This document shows positions 1 through 6,044 of a stretch of DNA of 6,044 bases, in pieces (position 1 is the stretch's first letter; each line of letters opens with the position of its first letter). Location: contig JAJBBL010000133.1 of the NCBI GenBank assembly GCA_020532365.1, positions 1 to 6,044 of the forward strand, in the 5' to 3' direction. The notes beneath the pieces were generated by a model. It made no database searches. It was not told the DNA's origin and was given only the letters and a program-made list of their open reading frames with translations. This DNA is from Candidatus Cloacimonadota bacterium (GTDB lineage Bacteria > Cloacimonadota > Cloacimonadia > Cloacimonadales > JAJBBL01). Both the position numbers and the translations under genes were made by a program.

Positions 1-3000
1 AGGGGTGGCGTAGATGCAGATAGAGTAAGTATTTCCAAGAAGCTCACAATGCGTGAAATGCACGGCTTTACTGTAACGGTACAGCTGGTTGATGAGCAGG
101 AAGATGGTGTTCGTTCTGTAATCGAGAATTTAGACTACGATATAGTCGGCATTGGTTCTATAGAGGCTCCAACCGCTATCTCTGAAACATTTTACGATTT
201 ATATAAAACTTTAGCAGATAACTTCGAGACTTCTTATTTAAGAAGTCTCCCATTTCAACGCCCTTCGATGTTAATTCTGACACAAGATAGTGAGCAATTC
301 AACTCGGTATTAGAGCCGTACGTGAAATGGAAGAAGGCTAAAGGATACGATATCTCGATAGTTAAGAAGTCAGAAATAGGTGCTAATCCGGACCGTAATC
401 AGATCCGTTCCTTCATAAAAAACTTCTACTCAGAGGCGGAGATTAAACCCGAGTTTTTACTGTTGATCGGTAATGCTCGAGGTGGAAATGCTGGAATGCC
501 GATGCCAGCGTTTGAGAAAACGCGGGACAGTGAGATTTGTGCGACAGATCTTCCTTATACAATGATTGAAGGTGAAGATTATTTACCGGAGATGATTGTC
601 GGTAGATTTTCAGTATCTAACGATCAAGATTTATCTAAAATAGTTGCTAAGACTGTAGCATACGAAAAGAACCCCTATATGGTTAACACAGAATGGATGG
701 AAAGAGCTCTCATAGTCGGAGCAAACTATTCAAGTACTTCCCCTATGCCTGTTACCCCTGTGTTAATGTCTCAATGGTTAGCCGATCTGTATAACGAAGT
801 TGGCTATACTGAGGTAGACACGGTCTTCTGGCGTCCAGAGACTGGTGATGGCGGTAATGGTACCGGCAGGGTTATGGATTCATTAAATAAAGGGGCTCAA
901 ATAGTTAGTTATAGAGGGTGGGGTGACGCTAATGGTTGGCACTATCCTGAGTTTAGAATCAATCATTTAGAGCGTTATATTAACAGCGGCTTAAAGATGC
1001 CAGTGGTTACCTCCATTGTGTGTAATACCGGTGACTATGGTAGCAAAAACTTAGCTGCCTGTTTTGGCGAATACTGGATGTTGATGGGCACTCAAACTAA
1101 CTTAAACGGCGCAGTAGCTTTCCTCGGCCCATCATACTTATACACGAGTACAGAGTTTAATAACTCGATCTCAGTAGGAACACACTGGGGAATGCAGAAA
1201 GAGGGGATTAGTACTTTCGGTGCTGCTGCGATACGGGGTAAATTAGAGCTGTATAAAAGCTATCCACTCCATCGAGATCTTGGCAATGAAGTTGAATTCT
1301 ACTTCCACGTTTATAACGTGTTGTCAGACCCTTCTTTAAAAGTATGGTCAAAAGTTCCCAATAGAATGAGTGTCGACCTTCCAACAGCTATAGATAGGAC
1401 ACAAAATCACATAGCGTTTGACGCCCCTAATCTTTCAGGCGGAAGCGTGACAATCACTCGTGACAACATTAACTATGAGCTGTATAAGATTGAAAATGAG
1501 AGAGCGCTAATCCCGTTAAACCCGGAAGAGAGTGGTGATATAAAAATTACTATCACTAAAGAAAATTACGTCCCTATCGAGAGAACTATTAAAGTCGACT
1601 CAGCTGGAAATATTGCCCTGAAAGAGCATAATTTTGGTAACACAGTTTTGCTACCAGGTGACGAGATTACCTTGAGTGCAACCCTTAAAAATTATAGTAG
1701 TGCCGATGTGTCTGACGTGATAGCAACCTTATCGACTAATGCCACTGAGTATGTTACGATTATAGATAATGAGGTCAACTTTGGCGCAATTAAAGCTAAC
1801 AGTGAGACAAACGGCTCATTTAAGCTGCAAGTATCACCAGAGTGTCCACGTCATCAAATAATAGAGTTTACCTTAAACATAGCACCAACTAATGAGACTG
1901 CTAAACTCCAAGCCTTAATCGGAGGCCTTCTTATCGACGTTAAAGAGGGAATAGTAAAAAGCTCTAATGGTATTTTAATGCCTGGTGCTACTGAAAATAT
2001 TGAGGTGACGATACAGAGCTTAGGTGAAGTAGATGTCCATAATCTAACTGCTAAGATAACCCCAAAGACTGATGCAGTCACCTTGGCGAACGATACCATT
2101 GAGTTCGGAAATATCTTAGCAAGTGGTGAAGCAGCAGCTCAATTTAGTGTCACTGCCCAGAGCGATGCATTTGTTGGACGTCAGGTTTACTTCCATTTAG
2201 AGTTCAAAGACGATAGGGGATTCGAAGCAGAAGCTTACTTCAATATCACCATTGGCGATGTTGATAACACAGCCCCGACCGGTCCAGATGCATACGGATA
2301 TTACGCCTATGACAGCAATGACAAAGACTACGATCAAGTGCCTGTTTATGAGTGGATTAACATAGATCCCAAGGAGGGTGGTGCTGGAACAGATCGTTGG
2401 ACAAATGACGACGAATCGTTTGTTATAGACTTACCATTTACCTTCCGTTATTACGGCATTGACTATAATGAGGTCAATATCTGCTCGAATGGTTGGATTT
2501 CGTTTATTCCAACTTGGGAGGCAAACTTCCGTAACTGGCCAATCCCAGCTCCACTCAATCCTAAAGGGATTATAGCAGCGCTTTGGGATGACCTCAAAGG
2601 GTTAAAAGAGGTCGACAGCCAAGTTAGATTAGCCTATCATTACGATGTAAGTAATAATAGATTTATAATTAGCTGGCTCGATACTTATAACATCGGTAAT
2701 TTAACTTCGTTGGGACTCGAGAAGTTCCAAATCATTTTAGAGCCTAAAAATGGTGAAGATGGAGATATTACCTTCCAATACCATACTTTATGGAATCTGA
2801 ACAGCACAAGAAACTACAGTTCCACCGGTATTATGAACCATCGCAGTAACGTCGGTTTGGAATACTCCTATGCAAGTGTTTATCCTGCTTCAGCATCACC
2901 TTTAAAAGGCGGAATGGCTGTTAAATTCACTACTACACCACCAGATAACTATGTTTCGGCCGATATGCCAACACTCCCGGTAATGACTACTAAATTAAAC

Positions 3001-3261
3001 AGAAACTACCCTAACCCTTTCAACCCAGAAACAACTATTGAGTTCGACTTAAGCGTTAGCAGTAAAGTTCAATTAGAAGTATATAACATTATAGGTCAAA
3101 AGATTAGAACACTTGTCGATAATAACTTAGAGACAGGTAGACATAGCTACGTTTGGAATGGTAAGGATGATTTAGGGCGCGATGTTGGAAGTGGAGTCTA
3201 TCTTTATAAACTGAAAACTCCAAGTACAACAGACTTGCGACGTATGATCCTAATTAAATAA
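1..3261 (+). CDS. Gingipain-like (peptidase family C25) multidomain secreted protein with T9SS sorting domain, 5' partial
   Basis: The frame is open to the left edge, so the ATG at 49 is probably an internal Met and the signal peptide lies outside. Residues are counted from the first codon in the window. Residues 1-85 look like the end of a gingipain-type propeptide region. Residues ~88-449 form the C25 caspase-like domain, from 'RPSMLILTQD' to 'LSDPSLKVW'. The nucleophile candidate is Cys341 in 'SIVCNTGDYG' (nt 1021-1023), followed by 'CFGEYWM'. Where gingipains carry the catalytic His in a GHG motif, this protein has 'SYRGWGDANGWH' (residues 303-314), so activity is uncertain; His314 (nt 940-942) might substitute. 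Next come an Ig-like domain (~456-538), two similar beta-rich repeats (~541-640 and ~645-754) and a beta-sandwich with 'ICSNGWISF' (~757-985). The last ~85 residues (NPFNP at 1005-1009, 'VYNIIGQKIRTL', 'GSGVYLYKL', final 'MILIK') match the FlgD-like type A sorting domain, which directs export by T9SS to the cell surface or medium. The family and export route are firm; the substrate is unknown. Confidence 0.9.
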   Translation, partial: RGGVDADRVSISKKLTMREMHGFTVTVQLVDEQEDGVRSVIENLDYDIVGIGSIEAPTAISETFYDLYKTLADNFETSYLRSLPFQRPSMLILTQDSEQFNSVLEPYVKWKKAKGYDISIVKKSEIGANPDRNQIRSFIKNFYSEAEIKPEFLLLIGNARGGNAGMPMPAFEKTRDSEICATDLPYTMIEGEDYLPEMIVGRFSVSNDQDLSKIVAKTVAYEKNPYMVNTEWMERALIVGANYSSTSPMPVTPVLMSQWLADLYNEVGYTEVDTVFWRPETGDGGNGTGRVMDSLNKGAQIVSYRGWGDANGWHYPEFRINHLERYINSGLKMPVVTSIVCNTGDYGSKNLAACFGEYWMLMGTQTNLNGAVAFLGPSYLYTSTEFNNSISVGTHWGMQKEGISTFGAAAIRGKLELYKSYPLHRDLGNEVEFYFHVYNVLSDPSLKVWSKVPNRMSVDLPTAIDRTQNHIAFDAPNLSGGSVTITRDNINYELYKIENERALIPLNPEESGDIKITITKENYVPIERTIKVDSAGNIALKEHNFGNTVLLPGDEITLSATLKNYSSADVSDVIATLSTNATEYVTIIDNEVNFGAIKANSETNGSFKLQVSPECPRHQIIEFTLNIAPTNETAKLQALIGGLLIDVKEGIVKSSNGILMPGATENIEVTIQSLGEVDVHNLTAKITPKTDAVTLANDTIEFGNILASGEAAAQFSVTAQSDAFVGRQVYFHLEFKDDRGFEAEAYFNITIGDVDNTAPTGPDAYGYYAYDSNDKDYDQVPVYEWINIDPKEGGAGTDRWTNDDESFVIDLPFTFRYYGIDYNEVNICSNGWISFIPTWEANFRNWPIPAPLNPKGIIAALWDDLKGLKEVDSQVRLAYHYDVSNNRFIISWLDTYNIGNLTSLGLEKFQIILEPKNGEDGDITFQYHTLWNLNSTRNYSSTGIMNHRSNVGLEYSYASVYPASASPLKGGMAVKFTTTPPDNYVSADMPTLPVMTTKLNRNYPNPFNPETTIEFDLSVSSKVQLEVYNIIGQKIRTLVDNNLETGRHSYVWNGKDDLGRDVGSGVYLYKLKTPSTTDLRRMILIK

Positions 3262-3292
3262 AACTTAACCCCTGAAGGGTAAAATATCTGCA

Positions 3293-3327
3293 GACAGCTC
3301 GGTTATAATATCGGGCTGTCTTTTTTT
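3293..3327 (+). terminator. Rho-independent terminator of the C25 gene
   Basis: An 11-bp stem (GACAGCTCGGT pairing with ATCGGGCTGTC, including two G-T wobbles) encloses the 6-nt loop TATAAT and is followed directly by seven T residues. It begins 31 nt after the TAA of the C25 gene. It separates that gene from rarA, so the two are probably not co-transcribed. Confidence 0.92.
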
Positions 3328-3447
3328 GTATTAGTATTGGCTCGGTTTGAATGGAGTATAGAGGTTGCGAAACATCTCTCAGCTTGACAAATAATCGGTG
3401 TCGACAGACTCTTAGCTAATGAATATGTTATTCAAAAAGAGGTAATT

Positions 3448-4785
3448 ATGAGCGAACAGATGGATATTTTTGGTAGCGCCAAAAGAGATGTCTATGTCCC
3501 TTTAGCAGAACTGTGCCGCCCACAAAGACTTGAGGAGGTCATAGGGCAAGAAAAGCTACTCAACGAAGGATCTTTATTATGGAAAATGTTGAGCAGCGAG
3601 AGTTTATCATCTTTCATATTATGGGGACCACCCGGCTGTGGAAAGACGACTATTGCCCGCTTGATATCTCAGATGGGGAAGTATGAGTTTATCTCTTTTA
3701 GTGCGGTTTTAAACGGTATAAAGGAGGTTAAACAGGTGATGACCTCTGCCGAGAATAATATCAGATTCTCCCAGAAACCGACGGTTATTTTTATCGATGA
3801 AATCCATCGCTTTAATAAAGCACAGCAGGACGCTTTTCTCCCCTTTATTGAAAAAGGCTCGATCGTTTTGATAGGGGCTACGACCGAAAACCCTTCATTT
3901 GAAATCAATTCGGCTCTTTTAAGTCGCTGTCATATCTTCGTGCTCGAACAGCTCAATGATGATGGATTAAAGAAAATAATTCATCGCGCATTAGAAAAAT
4001 ATAATCCTGACAATATAGAGCTCTCGGAAGATATAATCGACTTTTTAGTTCAGCAGGGTGGAGGTGACGCTCGCCGCTCTTTAAACAGCTTGGAGGCTGT
4101 ATTGGAACACACACCTTCAGGTGAGCAGGTAACTTTAGAGAGCGTAAGAAATATCTTAGCTAACAAGCCTTTTATATACGACAAACAAAACGAGGAGCAT
4201 TACAATCATATTTCGGCACTACATAAGTCATTGAGGGCGAGTGATCCCCAAGCGGCTCTATATTGGTTAGCCAGGATGCTTGAAGCGGGAGAAGATCCAA
4301 TGTATATAACGAGGAGACTGGTTCGGTTTGCTTCTGAAGATGTAGGGTTAGCGGATCCTAATGCTTTGTTACAAGCGATAGCGGCAAAAGATGCTCTTCA
4401 CTTTATCGGTATGCCAGAGGCGAGTAACGCACTCGCTCAGCTTGTAGTTTATTTGGCGACAGCCCCTAAAAGTAACTCGCTTTATACCGCTTACAATAAG
4501 GCGGCTAAAGATGCGCGAGCAACCGGTCATATGCCAGTACCCCTTGCAGTTAGAAATGCACCAACAAAGCTAATGAAAGAACTCGACTATGGTAAAGATT
4601 ATAAATATGCACACGACTTTGAAAACAACTATGCCTACGTTCGCTGCTTCCCAGACAAAATGGGCGAAAAAGTTTACTACAACCCTTCAGAATACGGCTT
4701 TGAAAGAGATATAAAAAAGAGACTCGATTGGTGGGAAAAGCTCAAACAGAACCAGCTAAGAAGAGAAAAAGACGCGGATAAATAA
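3448..4785 (+). CDS. rarA: Replication-associated recombination protein A (RarA/MgsA), AAA+ ATPase
   Basis: This is a complete 445-aa protein, close to the ~447 aa of E. coli RarA. RarA (MgsA; WHIP/Mgs1 in eukaryotes) is a cytoplasmic tetrameric AAA+ ATPase related to clamp-loader subunits. It acts at stalled forks and at single- to double-strand DNA junctions and is known to interact with SSB. Visible motifs are Walker A GPPGCGKT (60-67), Walker B VIFIDEIHRFNKAQQD (113-128), sensor 1 GATTENPSFE (143-152), an arginine finger in ALLSRC (Arg160) and sensor 2 GGGDARRS (204-211). The C-terminal MgsA domain follows, with typical blocks 'LEAGEDPMYITRRLVRFASED', cut here as LEAGEDPMYI and RRLVRFASED, then 'YNKAAKDA' and 'LDWWEKLK' near the end. 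The ATG is preceded by AAAGAGG five bases upstream, and the N-terminus 'MSEQMDIFG' fits the family. The gene stands alone on its strand and all key residues are intact. Confidence 0.97.
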   Translation: MSEQMDIFGSAKRDVYVPLAELCRPQRLEEVIGQEKLLNEGSLLWKMLSSESLSSFILWGPPGCGKTTIARLISQMGKYEFISFSAVLNGIKEVKQVMTSAENNIRFSQKPTVIFIDEIHRFNKAQQDAFLPFIEKGSIVLIGATTENPSFEINSALLSRCHIFVLEQLNDDGLKKIIHRALEKYNPDNIELSEDIIDFLVQQGGGDARRSLNSLEAVLEHTPSGEQVTLESVRNILANKPFIYDKQNEEHYNHISALHKSLRASDPQAALYWLARMLEAGEDPMYITRRLVRFASEDVGLADPNALLQAIAAKDALHFIGMPEASNALAQLVVYLATAPKSNSLYTAYNKAAKDARATGHMPVPLAVRNAPTKLMKELDYGKDYKYAHDFENNYAYVRCFPDKMGEKVYYNPSEYGFERDIKKRLDWWEKLKQNQLRREKDADK

Positions 4786-4797
4786 CCTTCAGTTTCC

Positions 4798-4982
4798 TGT
4801 AGGAGATGCGGCTTGCTCTATCAGTTAGAGCTTTTATGCCTGGATTTCACAGATATATTGGAGCCAGAATTGTAGTGTCCATTATCCCTTTTTTCTTTGT
4901 TTGTTAGGTTTTCCATAAACTTTAGGCACTAATCGTGTTGACTTTTTGATGATCTCGGGCAGAGCAAGCCACTGCCCCTACG
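4798..4982 (+). repeat. MITE/BIME-like element with terminal inverted repeats, copy 1
   Basis: This is a 185-bp unit bounded by inverted ends. The left end, TGTAGGAGATGCGGCTTGCT with CTATC following, corresponds to the reverse complement of the right end, CGTAGGGGCAGTGGCTTGCT with CTGCC following. It has no coding capacity. The right end can fold by itself (GGGCAG 4957-4962 with CTGCCC 4972-4977). Its right two-thirds (from 4861) are nearly identical to copy 2, with three substitutions and one indel in about 131 nt. The similarity runs past the inverted end through AAATCCGCC to 4991, so the true right boundary may lie there. I see no target-site duplication. It starts 12 bp after the rarA stop. 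The orientation given is arbitrary. It could be a non-autonomous transposable element or a REP-pair (BIME) type repeat. Confidence 0.75.
4815..4835 (+). terminator. Possible rarA terminator formed within the repeat element
   Basis: GCTCTA (4815-4820) and TAGAGC (4826-4831) form a perfect 6-bp stem around the loop TCAGT, followed by TTTT. It lies 30 bp after the rarA stop, a usual terminator position. The stem is short and the T-run has only four bases, so strength is doubtful. The equivalent part of copy 2 does not keep this stem. Confidence 0.45.
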
Positions 4983-5050
4983 AAATCCGCCTGATAAACA
5001 GAGGTAATTCCTAACATTTGTATGGAGCCCATTGATTTATCGATTTATTC

Positions 5051-5236
5051 CGTAGGGGTAGGGCTTGCTCTACCAGCCAGTGCTTTTTCGTTTGAATTTC
5101 ACATTATTATAAAGAGCCAGAATTGTAGTGCCCATTATCCCCTTTTTTCTTTGTTTGTTAGGTTTTCCATAAACTTTAGGCGCTAATCGTGTTGACTTTT
5201 TGATGATCTCGGGCAGAGCAAGCCGCTGCCCCTACG
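5051..5236 (+). repeat. MITE/BIME-like element with terminal inverted repeats, copy 2
   Basis: This 186-bp unit has the same orientation as copy 1 and starts 68 bp beyond it. Left end CGTAGGGGTAGGGCTTGCTC mirrors right end reverse complement CGTAGGGGCAGCGGCTTGCT with few mismatches over about 24 bp. Each end also folds as a small hairpin: GGTAG (5057-5061) with CTACC (5070-5074) on the left, GGGCAG (5211-5216) with CTGCCC (5226-5231) on the right. A T-A pair in the left stem corresponds to a C-G pair in the right stem, a compensatory change that favours conserved secondary structure. The interior (5114-5210) has no ORF. Homology with copy 1 continues to 5245. Confidence 0.78.
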
Positions 5237-5293
5237 AAATCCGCCGATTAAATATTTGGGATTCTTAACGATTGCGTGAATTCAAAAGGATTT

Positions 5294-5324
5294 GATGACT
5301 GCTGGTAGCGATGCTATCCCTACA
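5294..5324 (+). repeat. Solitary REP-like sequence related to the element right ends
   Basis: GATGACTGCTGGTAGCGATG followed by CTATCCCTACA resembles the right ends of the two elements, which read GATGATCT, then GGGCAG, a short loop, CTGCCC and CTACG. Its reverse complement starts TGTAGGGATAGC and contains CTACCAGC, like the left end of copy 2. It can fold weakly through TAGC/GCTA. The kinship is inferred from layout and shared GTAGGG and TACCAGC blocks; it may be a remnant of a third element. Confidence 0.45.
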
Positions 5325-5375
5325 TACACATCTGGTAAACGGAGATAACCCCTCTCCTCACCCTATAGGAATCAT

Positions 5376-5422
5376 AGGAGAATAGTTGTAGGCGGCCTAT
5401 AGCCGCCTACAACTATTCTCCT
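5376..5422. repeat. Perfect 47-bp palindrome (21-bp arms, 5-nt loop)
   Basis: The arm AGGAGAATAGTTGTAGGCGG plus C (5376-5396) is exactly repeated in inverse at 5402-5422, around the loop CTATA. No T-run follows on either strand, so it does not look like an intrinsic terminator, and no gene ends nearby. The inner part GTAGGCGGC recalls the GTAGGGGCAG ends of the neighbouring elements. Possible readings are a REP-type repeat, a structured RNA, a protein-binding site or a remnant of a mobile element end. A perfect arm of this length is unlikely by chance and suggests recent origin or selection. Confidence 0.85.
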
Positions 5423-5476
5423 TACTATCCCCTTGGATGAAGATTTTTATATGGTTGACAGGCAATGAGATACAAA

Positions 5477-5499
5477 GTCAAAGCGAAATAGTCTTTGAC
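5477..5499. promoter_or_regulatory. Short inverted repeat upstream of the unknown gene, possible operator
   Basis: GTCAAAG (5477-5483) and CTTTGAC (5493-5499) are exact inverse copies separated by nine bases and centred about 83 bp before the ATG at 5571. Half-sites of 7 bp spaced by 9 bp suit a dimeric regulator, and TTGACA within the right half could act as a -35 box, although I see no good -10 at the proper distance. A chance occurrence is possible. Confidence 0.3.
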
Positions 5500-5570
5500 A
5501 TGTTATCAGGTTGAGCTGGATTGGGGCTAAAGAAGAGGGGAATTATCCTACTAAAAAAGAGGGATCTATT

Positions 5571-6044
5571 ATGAGTAAAAAATCAAAAATTCAAGAGCTT
5601 GCTGACGATTTGAGTTACCGCTCCGCTGGTAGTGTTCTATCAATTTACCAAATTAAGCCTGAGCTCAGGCATTTGGCGTCTAAAACTATCCAAAATTACT
5701 TGGAATTGCCACTTTCCGTGCAGATGGCAGTTAAGTTGTCTTATGAGATAAGTGGAACTTTTGGAACTAAGGTCGGTAAGAAAGGTGGTTTTGTGTTTCA
5801 GATGTCGCACGGCACCCAGCAAATCAAAAAATATGACCCAAAAACTTATAGAAAGAATAGTGAGAATACACCGCTCCGCAAGCGTTCCCGTCTAATAATG
5901 CAACAAGCCTCTCAATTCCCTTTAGCAGAGCGTAAAGACAAGGTTAGAGAGCTTTACAAAACAATGCCCTACAATCTATCCCAAACAGACCCGGTTAAGC
6001 TAAGAATGAAAAACTTTTACTTCGATAATGAGACTCTAAAAGAC
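5571..6044 (+). CDS. Hypothetical protein, 3' partial (158 codons visible)
   Basis: An open frame starts at ATG 5571 and continues without a stop to the window edge. AGAGGG (5558-5563) lies seven bases upstream, a good Shine-Dalgarno that decides this start; the frame is open upstream to a TGA at 5496 but offers no better start. The protein begins 'MSKKSKIQELADDLSYRSAG'. Residues ~30-65 ('LRHLASKTIQNYLELP', 'SVQMAVKLS') have a pattern somewhat like the helix-turn-helix of ParB-type DNA-binding proteins, where a recognition helix is followed by 'L.LP..VQ'. The rest is lysine- and arginine-rich ('KKYDPKTYRKNSENTPLRKR'), with no Walker motif, membrane segment or signal peptide visible. DNA or RNA binding is a reasonable guess only; I do not recognise the family. 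Confidence 0.7.
   Translation, partial: MSKKSKIQELADDLSYRSAGSVLSIYQIKPELRHLASKTIQNYLELPLSVQMAVKLSYEISGTFGTKVGKKGGFVFQMSHGTQQIKKYDPKTYRKNSENTPLRKRSRLIMQQASQFPLAERKDKVRELYKTMPYNLSQTDPVKLRMKNFYFDNETLKD

Larger units (their letters stand above)
4786..5570. other. 785-bp non-coding region packed with repeats
   Basis: I find no credible coding frame on either strand between the rarA stop and the ATG at 5571. The space holds two ~185-bp terminal-inverted-repeat elements, a solitary related end, a 47-bp perfect palindrome and a short inverted repeat near the next gene, each listed separately. The spacer 4992-5050 and the stretch 5246-5293 show nothing recognisable. Confidence 0.8.

Noticed and set aside
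49..51. ATG at 49 as the true start of the C25 gene
   Set aside because: The frame is open to position 1, there is no Shine-Dalgarno before it, and the following residues are not a signal peptide although the protein carries a T9SS sorting domain.
1854..2099. 81-codon open frame on the - strand
   Set aside because: It lies wholly inside the beta-rich region of the C25 gene, whose domain structure continues through it, and has no recognisable motif.
3360..3379. Small hairpin AGAGGT/ATCTCT in the rarA leader
   Set aside because: The six-pair stem includes a wobble, has no T-run and is easily explained by chance.
3384..3389. TTGACA as a -35 box for rarA
   Set aside because: No acceptable -10 hexamer lies 16-18 bases downstream; nearby TAGCTA is too far away, so I do not call a promoter.
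3669..3908. 79-codon open frame on the - strand
   Set aside because: It is antisense to the conserved ATPase core of rarA, including Walker B and sensor 1.
4798..5245. CRISPR array
   Set aside because: There are only two units, they are far longer than CRISPR repeats, and a single 68-bp spacer with no cas gene does not fit.
5455..5460. TTGACA as a -35 box for the gene at 5571
   Set aside because: The six bases 16-18 positions downstream bear no resemblance to a -10 element.
5640..5822. 60-codon open frame on the - strand
   Set aside because: It is antisense to the + strand frame starting at 5571, which has a good ribosome binding site and is longer.

Overview
The window is AT-rich bacterial DNA with all supported genes on the + strand. 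The best guess is a member of the FCB superphylum, most likely Candidatus Cloacimonadota. This rests on a large secreted C25-type protein ending in a FlgD-like type IX secretion (T9SS) sorting domain, and on an internal beta-domain with an 'ICSNGWISF' motif of a kind I associate with Cloacimonadota surface proteins. The taxonomic call is inference; there is no rRNA or other marker here.

Layout. (1) Positions 1-3261 hold the 3' part of a gene for a gingipain-like (C25) multidomain surface protein; its start lies left of the window. (2) A strong intrinsic terminator at 3293-3327 closes that unit. (3) A 120-bp gap with no convincing promoter leads to an intact rarA/mgsA gene (3448-4785), an AAA+ replication-fork maintenance ATPase. 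(4) Positions 4786-5570 are non-coding and dense in repeats: two ~185-bp elements in the same orientation with ~24-bp terminal inverted repeats (4798-4982 and 5051-5236), a solitary element-end-like sequence (5294-5324) and a perfect 21-bp-arm palindrome (5376-5422). The left end of the first element contains a hairpin plus T-run that may terminate rarA. (5) At 5571, behind a good Shine-Dalgarno sequence, a new reading frame starts and runs off the right edge (158 codons seen). I do not recognise its product; a weak helix-turn-helix resemblance is the only hint.

The three genes look like separate transcription units with no evident shared pathway: an exported protein, a DNA-repair housekeeping gene and an unknown. 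I see no convincing new multi-gene system. The most unusual material is the repeat cluster between rarA and the unknown gene, followed by the substituted catalytic-His motif in the C25 protein.
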